NCBI GenBank assembly: GCA_963575745.1
Contig: CAUYUJ010019615.1
Coordinates: 207,501 to 271,500, forward strand
DNA from: Prorocentrum cordatum
Lineage: Eukaryota; Sar; Dinophyceae; Prorocentrales; Prorocentraceae
Direction: 5' to 3'
Length of the DNA: 64,000 bases
Part shown: in pieces, positions 56,609-64,000 of the stretch
How the letters are laid out: each line of letters begins with the position of its first letter
Position numbering within the stretch: the stretch's first letter is position 1
Notes under the pieces: generated by a model
What the model was told of the DNA's origin: nothing
What the model saw: only the letters and a program-made list of their open reading frames with translations
Database searches by the model: none
Program-made: the position numbers and the translations under genes

Positions 56609-58930
56609 CGGAGGTTGGGGGGTGAGTCCGACGTGAAACGGAGAACCCCCCTACCGGGAAATCGATTTCGGTTTCGGGTTCGTGCCGTGCGTGCCATGTG
56701 TGCGTGCGGGCGAGGCGAAGCTGCGTGGGCGGGGGACAGGAAATCCTCCTGTGGCTTGGCGGCGGCCAGACCAAATGTTTCTCCTCCGGCGGCCGGTGCC
56801 GCGCGGTGTCCCGCCGGTGTCCCGCTGGTGTCCCGAAATCCTCCTGTGGCTGGGCCGCGGCCAGACCAAATGCTTCTCCTCCGGCGGCCGGTGCCCCGCT
56901 GTGTCCCGCCAGTGTCCCGTGGTGTCTTGTGGTGACCCGTGGTGTCCCGTTGAGTGAGATCGATAGTGGGATCGATAGTGAGATCGATAATGAGATCGAT
57001 TTGGTGCCACGTGGTGAGATCGACAGGTGTCTCGTGGTGTCCCGTGGTGTCCCGTTGAGTGAGATCGATAGTGAGATCGATAATGAGATCGATAGTGAGA
57101 TCGAGAGGTGTCCCGCGGTGTCCCGTGGTGTCCCGTGGTGGCCCGTGGTGTCCCGTGGTGTCCTGTTGAGGGGGATCGATAGTGAGATCGATAATGAGAT
57201 CGACAAGTGTCCCGTGGTGTCCCGTGGTGTCCCGTTGAGTGAGATCGATATTACCTATACGACCACCCTTCGGGTGATAAGCAGGTCGGGGGGGGGGGGA
57301 GTTGGGGGAACCAACATCTGACTCACTCGATCTCTCTATCGATTGAGTCAGATGTCGACCCCTTCTGCCGGGTCAGTTGCCAGTGTCGACCCCTTCTCCC
57401 GAGGCCCCGCCGTTCTTGCCCGTCCTGCGAAGGGGGACGACTCCGCCGAGCGTGTTGCAGTGCGCAAGTCGAGGAAGGGTTTAGTCGGGCACGTCCCTCT
57501 ACAGTAGGAGTATTCGAGAATAGTAAGAAAAATAGTCTGGTGACCATGCTTACCTGCTCTTTTGACCATGTTAGGATATGTTTGATCGTGTTGTATGTTT
57601 CTTCCAAAATCCGCCTGTAGGAGGACATGCCCGACCTAAAAAGAAGAGCCGTCTTTCCGCCTCGCGAAGGCTGCAGGCAAGTTTTGTAGCGCCAGCGTGG
57701 TGCGGGTCGCCGATCTGGACCCGCATGCGCACGCTGCCCGCTACCGAGCCGCTGCTCCAACCCCAGCCTGCTGGACTTCGTTCGTCTGGCTTCTCGCTTT
57801 CTCCATCGCGGGAGGAGGAGGAGGATGAGGAGGAGGAGGAGGAGGAGGAGGAGGAGAAGGAGGCTGGGCCCCCCCCTCGGGTGGCCGCACCGTGGGCCGC
57901 AAGGAGGGCATCGACCTCCTCCAGGACAGCCAGGCCGTGCAGCGGCTGAACGAGGCGGCCGAGAAAGCCAAGATCGACCTGTCAGCACTGCAGGAGGCCC
58001 CGTCTGCCCAAGGACGGGCAGGCGACTTGAAGCCAATGGTCTGGCAGGTCGAGCAGTGGCGAAGCGTCCTGGCTTGCCTATAGGCCCACTCAAAAATATT
58101 CTAGGAACCTTGTGTGGCCTGTACGGGGTGTTACTGGAACATTTCTGGCTGAGACTGTAGTGTTTCCGCACATCGGGTTTCTCTTATAAGAGCATTGTTG
58201 TTGGTATTAGAACATTTTTGAGTTCTAAGAACATGTCGTGGTAGGAGGGGTGCCCAGACGGTCGGTCCCTGCTCATAATGGGAGGCCTCTGCGGGAGAAG
58301 CACCGGCACCTTTGCCGGATGAATCCCTGAGTCGGGCAGCCTTCGGGCCCTGGAGCCAAGGGCTGGGCAAGGTCTGACCCGGATTCCGTGGCGCATCCAG
58401 TCGTGGTGACGAGTGTCCCCGAGATCCCATGTCACCCTTCTGCTGCATGTTTCCGGACGGGATCGATATGTGAGGGTCCCAGGGCCCGGAATGGGACAAC
58501 CTCGTCCGTTGTGGAAACATACAACGCCTGGATTTCATGTGTAGCGCACGAGCATCTGAGGACAGCACAACTCCCCGCCACCCCCAGCCAGGACTCCCAC
58601 TCCCGACCTGAGTATCCCGGGCGTCCTGGCTGGGGGTGTTGGTGGTTACTTCCAAAAGCCATTCCAGCCCCCTGGCAGGACCCCTGGATCACCAGGTCGG
58701 GAGTGGCCCCCAGCCAGGACCCCTGGATCACCAGGTCGGGAGTGGGGGTCCAGGCTAGGGTTGGCGGTGGCGGTGGCATGTGCTTTCCTCAACATCGGCA
58801 TCTTCTCGTCCTCTGGCCCCACTTGTCGCAGCCGATCTGCGCCTCACGCGGGCCGCCGGCCCGCCGCCAGACGACCATCTCCCTGCCCTTCATCGCGACG
58901 GACGAGTCCGGCCCCAAGACCATCGACGAG
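54725..58930 (+). CDS. Gene G: plastid/cyanobacterial-type HSP70 (DnaK), three micro-exons
   Basis: Exons 54725-54780, 57904-57993 and 58871-58930 join in phase to give [18 protein letters not shown], then [17 protein letters not shown] and [13 protein letters not shown], then [20 protein letters not shown]. This is the end of the HSP70 nucleotide-binding domain, lobe IIB. The DDFDK.IVDWL and EGIDL..D.QA.QRL pattern is closer to cyanobacterial and plastid DnaK than to cytosolic HSP70, so a plastid chaperone is likely (inference). Both internal introns need non-GT donors (GA). Intron 1 (3.1 kb) is flanked by AGGAGGG on both sides. Exons before and after were not found in the window, so this is a fragment as annotated. 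Confidence 0.75.
56945..57250. repeat. GAGATCGATA / GGTGTCCCGT minisatellite
   Basis: Two 10-bp motifs alternate: GTGAGATCGATA blocks and GTGTCCCGTG blocks, several copies each. Confidence 0.85.
57484..57635. mobile_element. MITE-like element with terminal inverted repeats, copy 1
   Basis: Begins GTCGGGCACGTCCCTCTACA and ends with the near reverse complement TGTAGGAGGACATGCCCGAC; 152 bp, AT-rich middle, no ORF. It lies inside the HSP70 intron. A related copy is at 61268-61457. Confidence 0.75.
57904..57993 (+). CDS. HSP70 micro-exon 2 (30 codons)
   Basis: [20 protein letters not shown] then [10 protein letters not shown]. Acceptor CCGCAAG, donor GAGGCC after CTGCAG. Confidence 0.8.
58053..58290. 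repeat. Dispersed element copy within HSP70 intron
   Basis: Has GCAGTGGCGAAGCGTCCTGG at the left and GGTCGGTCCCTGCTCA at the right. Blocks match 49459-49630 and 50460-50535, which appear to be the two halves of another copy. Confidence 0.7.
58576..58748. repeat. Palindrome and direct repeats in HSP70 intron
   Basis: CACCCCCAGCCAGGAC pairs with GTCCTGGCTGGGGGTG (58576-58640), followed by two direct copies of a roughly 38-bp unit containing GATCACCAGGTCGGGAGTGG. Confidence 0.7.
58871..58930 (+). CDS. HSP70 micro-exon 3 (20 codons)
   Basis: [20 protein letters not shown]. Acceptor CGCCAG; probable GC donor after GAG. Confidence 0.75.
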
Positions 58931-61267
58931 GCGCCTTGAGCCTCTGGCCCTCTCAGCCTGGTGGGTAACTAATCACCTCGCCCTCCCTGTCCTCGTCCCT
59001 CCTGTTCCTCCTCCTCCTCCTCCTCCTCCATCTCCTCCTCCTCCCCCTCCTCCTCCTCCTCCTCTTTCTCGTCCTCCTCCTCCTCGTCCTCCTCCTCCTC
59101 CTCTTCACGAGACAAGAGCGGTAAGCGTCGACCCACAGGGGGGTCTCTAGAAGATCGTAGCATGATTATCCTGCGGTCGCGAGATCGTTCTATTCCTGCT
59201 TGCCTTATCCGAGCAGGATCGGGCTTCGATCCGTTTCTTCTCATCCGCGCGTTGGCCGCTCCATCGAGTCCCGATCCTCTTCCTCCTCACGCTCACGCTG
59301 CGCACAGTGCCGAACAACGCCCCGAGCCCCTCGTCCCTTCCACCAGTCCATTCTCTTGTCGGGTGGATGGTGGTGTACGTAAACCTTGGCAGCACCCACA
59401 GGCCAAGAGGGAGCGCAACAGCCCAGAGGAGGGTTCGGAGAACGCGGTGCGGGCGACACGCGGAGGGAAGGGGAGATCCAGGGAGTGCGGAGGGGAGGCC
59501 GTGGATGGGAACACGAAGGTTCTTCAAGGTCAGGGGGGCGAACCGCATCAGCGTGTTGCTGCATTAGCGTGTTGCTACATTAGCGTGTTGCTCCGTCGAG
59601 GCTGTTCAAAGGCGCGGTGCATCTTCAACAGTGGCGCGCTGATGGATTGAGATCCAGCGCTTTCCCTCCTCCTCGTCATCCCATTCCTCCTCCTCCCATT
59701 CCTCCCCTTCCTCCTCCTCCTCCTCCTCCTCCTCCTCCTCCTCCTCCGCCTCCTCCTCCTCCTCCTCCTCCTCCTCCTCCTCCTCCTCTCCAGTGTGGTG
59801 GAAGTACGTTGCACCACGCCTCTCCCTATCCCTCGTCCTCCTCCTGTTCATGTCCCTCCTCTTAGGTATATGTTCTGCTCCTCCAATTCTGGGCCAGCTC
59901 CGGGGTCTGAATCTGAGCTTATCCGGCTTACTGGCCCCTTAATCGGGTTTGCTAGCACATTCTCGTTCTGACGAAGGCCTCTCAGAAGATGCCTCAATCT
60001 ACTCAGCTTTCTGCCCACGCTCACGCTGCTGGCAGTGTCGAGCAGAGCCCCGATGCCCTCGTCCCCTCCGCTGTTTAGTCCAATGTCTTGTCGGATGGAG
60101 GGGATGTCTATACCGTGGGCGCCACCGCCCACGAGCCAAGAGAGGGGGGGGAACCCCCGGAGTTGAGGGAAATCGCGGAGCAGGCGGCTCGCGGAGAAGG
60201 AACGCAGAACAGGAAGAGAGGGGGGGTCAACAATCTAGATCGGCCTACTACCCCCCACCCCCGCTCACATCAAAACCTGTCCAGTTTCACCCTGCACAGC
60301 GTCCCCCAACAGAACACGCCTGCAGGCTGGGCAACCTGATCATCAGGGGCAGCGATCGGGGGGAACAGGCATAGGGGGTGACGCATCGACCCCCACTTGC
60401 CAGTTCATCGCCGATAGGGGTCTGATAGCCCCAACTCGCCCAGGAAGGTGCGGATTCGCTATCGGGGGCCCTATCGCCGATCTATCGGCGATGTGTCGCC
60501 GATTCCAGGTCCATGCATCCCCCTATGCCAGTCGCCCTTTATTGTTGCCCCCCAGATTACCGCCGCGTGCGCGAAGGTTGCAAGATCAGCGCCAGCCGTC
60601 TCCGTGGCGCGATCCATCGCGCGGCCCATCGGCACCGCGCAGCGTCGGCAGCCCCCCCGAGACCTTCGCACGCTGCGCGCGGCCCCTGCGCGAGGAGGTC
60701 CGCGCGAGCCGAGCGCGAGGCCCCAGGCGGTTTCCGTGCGTGCCCCGCGCCGCTTCCGCGAGCCCCTGCCCGAACTTCGCAGGGGCCCGCGAGCCCCTGC
60801 CCGAATTTCCGCGAGCCCCTGCCCCTGCCCCCCCTGCCCCGCACGCTGCGCGCGGCCGTGCCCGCGCGAGCCCCACGGGGGTCGGGGAGAGCCCGCACGG
60901 GCGCCGCGCCGGTGCCCGCGCGGTGCACCACGCGAGCCTCACGTGCGAGCCCCGCGCGAGCCCCGCGCGAGCCCGAGCGGAGCCCGAGCGGAGCCCGGTG
61001 CGGGGTCTCTGCAGCTCGCGCGGGGCTCACGTGCGGGGGACAGGGCGGCGTCCAGACTGTTTACTGAACACGTCTGGCTCGTTCACGTGTGTTGCTTGGG
61101 TCGTCGAGGCATCGGTTTCCTGGAGGTAGGACACACCGATACTTGCTTCCTAGGCACCACTGCCAGCGTCCTGGTACACGGGAGTTCGGCGGCGGCTTTC
61201 TGCCCGTGGCGTTCGCTGGGTTCGGGCGCGCTTCCTCTGGGCCCACGCGGGGGTCTGCTTGGGTTAA
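58931..61267. other. Repeat-rich region downstream of HSP70 exon 3
   Basis: TCC tracts (59000-59105, 59660-59795), a sequence shared with the P450 intron (60355-60521), and a GCGAGCCCC-rich, very GC-rich stretch (60640-61020). No exon recognised. Confidence 0.45.
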
Positions 61268-61457
61268 GTCGGGCCTGTCCCCTTACACGAGGATTTTCGA
61301 CGAAACATTTTTTGAAAATACCCCCAAAATAGTCAAAAAAATCAAAACATAGTCTGAGGATCTTGTTTTTAAGCATTTGTTGACAATTTTATTGCATTTT
61401 TGGAGTATTTCTTATTTTTCGTCAACAAAAATCCCTCTGTAGGGGGACACGCCCGAC
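61268..61457. mobile_element. MITE-like element with terminal inverted repeats, copy 2
   Basis: Begins GTCGGGCCTGTCCCCTTACA and ends GTAGGGGGACACGCCCGAC; inverted repeats extend about 40 bp (AGGATTTTCGACGAAA against a TTTCGTCAACAAAAATCCCT-type arm). 190 bp, no ORF. Confidence 0.75.
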
Positions 61458-61655
61458 ATAATGCTTGGCCCGTTTCGGGGTCGTGCAGAGCTCGCCCCGC
61501 GCTCCTGCAGGATGCGCGCGCGGGGTCGCGCCAGGCTCCCGCGGGGGTGCGCAGGGCTCGCGTGGGCCTCGCGCGGGCCCTCGCGGGGCTGGGCCCTCGC
61601 GGGGCTCAGGTGTGAGATGCGACGTGTCTGCGCGGCACTGGCAGGGGGCCCACAC

Positions 61656-61783
61656 GCGAACCCTACCCCTACCCCCCACGATTTCTGAGGGGGAGGGCGG
61701 GGTTCACTTCGCTCGGGAGCTCCCGAACGAGGTGAACCCCACCCCCCCCCTCGGAAATCGTGGGGGGTAGGGGTAGGGTTCGC
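61656..61783. repeat. 128-bp near-perfect palindrome
   Basis: Arms GCGAACCCTACCCCTACC... and ...GGTAGGGGTAGGGTTCGC around the centre CGGGAGCTCCCG at 61714-61725. Flanking 61480-61620 is CGCGGGGCT-rich DNA. Confidence 0.9.
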
Positions 61784-62449
61784 TTGTGGCTTCCTAACTG
61801 GCACGAGCACGCCGCGCGCATTCTGGCGACACTGCCATGCTGAGCCTGCTGTCGTGCACAGCAAGGTGTGTAAATGGCTCGGCTTTCAGTTTGCCGTTCA
61901 CTCTGCGTTGCGGAGCTCTCCGGGGTAGACGAGCTCTGCTTACGGTGCACGCTGCCAGTCCATGTGCTTCCGATGCAAAGATTCTGGGCACGTGCACCCA
62001 AAGAGGGTGCGGGGGTAGCACTTGGATCCTCAAATAAGGGGGGCGGCTGAGATTTTATTTAGTAATATTTCGAATGAGTGATCGTATCTCTGGCCTCGGC
62101 ATGGGGAGGGACTACTCGCTGGAAGAAGAAAATCTACGGGGTGCACGCTACGTGTGCATCCAGGAAAGCGAGCCAGCACACGAGGCGGCCACGTGGCTGC
62201 CACGGGCGCCCACTGGGCGACAGTCGGGCGGGCTTCGGACGTGGATATATCTGTCCAGAGCGCCCGTGAACGCTCCCAGAGCGTTCCAGGAGGCTCTGAC
62301 AAATGCCGCGGCGCCCGATTCTTATCCGTGTCCACTTCTGTCCCTGTCGTGGCTTCGGGTGGGACAGTCCGGGAACGCGAGCCAGTTCACGAGGCGGCCT
62401 CGGGCGCCCGCCGCGCGAGAACCCGGAAAGGCTTGCCACTTCTAACGGC

Positions 62450-62668
62450 AGGTGGATTCACGGCCGGCGGATCACGTACGTGCCCATCGCGTGGTCCGCC
62501 TGCGGCCGCCCCCACCCGAAGGCGCAGGCGGTGCCCCAGTCGCTGGCTCTGCGGGCCGCGTGGCGCCGTGGGCTGCGCTGCTATTGGGCGCTGCCGCGCC
62601 GGGCGCAAGCGGCCATCCGCGCTGTCGGCCGCGGCCATGGTGCACGCCGGCCTTCCAGCGCCCACTCG
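62450..62668 (+). pseudogene. Possible reverse-transcriptase-family tail fragment
   Basis: One frame reads RRITYVPIAWSACGRPHPKA and then Arg-rich helical sequence. AWS..GRPHP.A recalls the C-terminal region of dinoflagellate non-LTR-like elements; weak, memory-based inference. Confidence 0.25.
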
Positions 62669-63004
62669 TGAGCAGGAGCGCCTGCTGTGGGTGGAGGCGT
62701 CTTCCGCGCGGAGGGCGTGAGTGCGGGTACCTCCTCCTCCTCCTCCTCCTCCTCCTCCTCCTTCTCCTCCTCCTCCCTACATCAGGGAGCAATTCAAAAT
62801 TCCCGTTGGGGAAAAAACTTGGCCATGCGCGGGATTGCCTTCTGTCAGGCGCGGCGGGGGGCGAACTCTTTATCCGCAGCGCCACCCCTGCCAATAATCC
62901 TTAACCCGTCGCGACGTTATCCATGCCAGTGTCATCATGTTACATTTGATTCCATCTTGGGTGACGGGTGCGTCCATGTTCTTCCCTGTGTGTATTGTCA
63001 CGTG

Positions 63005-63200
63005 CGCTGGAGTACCTGGCGCGTCGGCGCGCTTCGCGCACATGACGCACCTCGCACCAGGCGCGCCTGGAGCACGTGGCACGCACGGTATGTGTGACGG
63101 TTCTGGCGCACCCGGCGCGCATATTGTGCGTTTGGGCACCTGCGCAGTTGGCGCGCGTGGCACACGTTAGGTTCGTGGCGTTCCTTGCGAGTGTGGCGTA
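63005..63200. repeat. Degenerate GGCGCGC / GCACCTGGC repeats
   Basis: Recurring TGGCGCGCGTGGCAC-like units every 15-25 bp; non-coding. Confidence 0.6.
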
Positions 63201-63796
63201 CCTTGCAGTGACTTTGGTTGCACATGCCTGCCCCTCGGATCCCGTCCCCTGCCTATTGGGGCCTTCTTGGGCCTGTTGAGGGTTGCTCTGGAGGCCATTC
63301 TGGCCTTCTGCGACGAACTGTGGTCACTTCACCGGTGACAACAGTCGAGCCTGGTGGGTCTGCATCGCCGGCGACGAGGGCGAGGAGGGTGTTTTTTGTC
63401 CCGTCGGTGTTTGTAGACTTCCCGCGGCCCTCCCCCACTACAAAAGTAGCACCCGAGACCGAGGTTCCCCAAGACCGCGCGCAGAAAAGCTTGAGGCACC
63501 TGGGGCCATGATCTTTTCCGGCAACTTCCAAGCGATTCGTAACAATCGAGGAATGGTGCTTGGGCGCCCTGCCTTCGCGTCCAGGGCCGCCCCTGGCGCA
63601 ATCCGCGCGCCACGGAGGGGGCCCAATCCCGATCCAAGATATCCGCGCGGAACTCCGAGAAATTATGTTTATACCTTGGTTTGCCCCTCCAAAGCAACCG
63701 CCACCTTCTGCCTCCTCCTTCGTGGGCGTCTTGAGTGCAATCCCTGCCCTAGCGCGCGTTGCCTCCAATCGCGCGCGTTCCTGCCCGCTCTCCGCG

Positions 63797-63920
63797 GGGC
63801 CCGGTCGGGATGCCCGCGTTCCCCCGCCGGGTGGAGAAGGAGGTCCACGAGTGTGGGCGCACTCTGGACTGCCTGGACGCCGGCATCTACATCCCGCAGG
63901 AGAAGATCGAAGAGCCAAAA
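63797..63920 (+). CDS. Possible isolated exon, unknown
   Basis: One frame reads GMPAFPRRVEKEVHECGRTL then DCLDAGIYIPQEKIEEPK before a GT. Natural composition, but no family recognised and flanks unassigned. Confidence 0.3.
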
Positions 63921-64000
63921 GTTGCATCAACATCAGCCCCTGAGATCCGGAGTTGCAGAGACAATGCAACATGTCAACAAAAAACACGAGCGGACCCCCA

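Larger units (their letters stand above)
54781..57903. other. HSP70 intron with several repeats
   Basis: GGA tracts (54985-55045, 57812-57866), a 47-bp hairpin (56068-56114), (AT)n (56577-56602), GAGATCGATA minisatellite (56945-57250), an inverted-repeat element (57484-57635). No exon recognised; ORFs around 55.2-55.9 kb do not look like any family. Confidence 0.5.

Noticed and set aside
60448-61332. Arg/Pro/Ala-rich ORFs of 200-294 codons
   Set aside because: All frames of a GCGAGCCCC-rich repeat are open; no domain.
1-64000. tRNA, rRNA, full SL RNA gene, bacterial-style RBS or operons
   Set aside because: No tRNA-like arms, rRNA stretches or intact SL RNA gene seen; eukaryotic architecture throughout.

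Overview
The window looks like nuclear DNA of a dinoflagellate. The strongest evidence is at 5849-5870 on the minus strand, where 20 of 22 bases match the conserved dinoflagellate spliced leader, directly upstream of an intronless ORF. Supporting signs are co-oriented runs of genes, introns filled with repeats, many apparent GC and GA splice donors, and protein families known mainly as expanded dinoflagellate hypotheticals. Species cannot be fixed from sequence alone. Most of the 64 kb is repeat. Real coding sequence is a set of short exons, and the exon limits given here were worked out by eye from reading frame, phase and splice signals.

Left arm, minus strand, read right to left. Gene F (36685-35809) is a small two-exon gene. 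Gene A (34203-27093) has 8 exons and encodes about 770 aa, with a DUF7869-like, transposase-reminiscent core. Gene B (25579-7779) has at least 13 exons and encodes about 1,740 aa. It carries a Cys-rich knuckle and a C5-methyltransferase-like domain, followed by long segments of no named family; its last exon contains a frameshift. Gene E (5834-4374) is an intronless retrogene behind a relict spliced leader and ends in a GIY-YIG-like segment. The far left (321-3060) holds two interleaved tandem arrays and a TCC tract.

Strand switch, about 36.7-38.67 kb. Minus-strand genes fire leftward and plus-strand genes rightward from a spacer that includes a 1.1-kb nearly pure GGA tract.

Right arm, plus strand. 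A P450-like domain (39659-41776) is followed by a lipoxygenase catalytic domain (46901-48627). They may be one oxylipin-type fusion gene with a large microsatellite-filled intron. Three micro-exons of a plastid/cyanobacterial-type HSP70 (DnaK) lie at 54725-54780, 57904-57993 and 58871-58930. The remainder holds inverted-repeat elements, a 128-bp palindrome and GC-rich repeats.

The most interesting theme is intron origin. Related repeat elements sit in different introns, in both orientations, with one end near a splice site, and several introns are bounded by 5-7 bp direct repeats at the splice junctions. This is the pattern expected of introner-like transposable elements.
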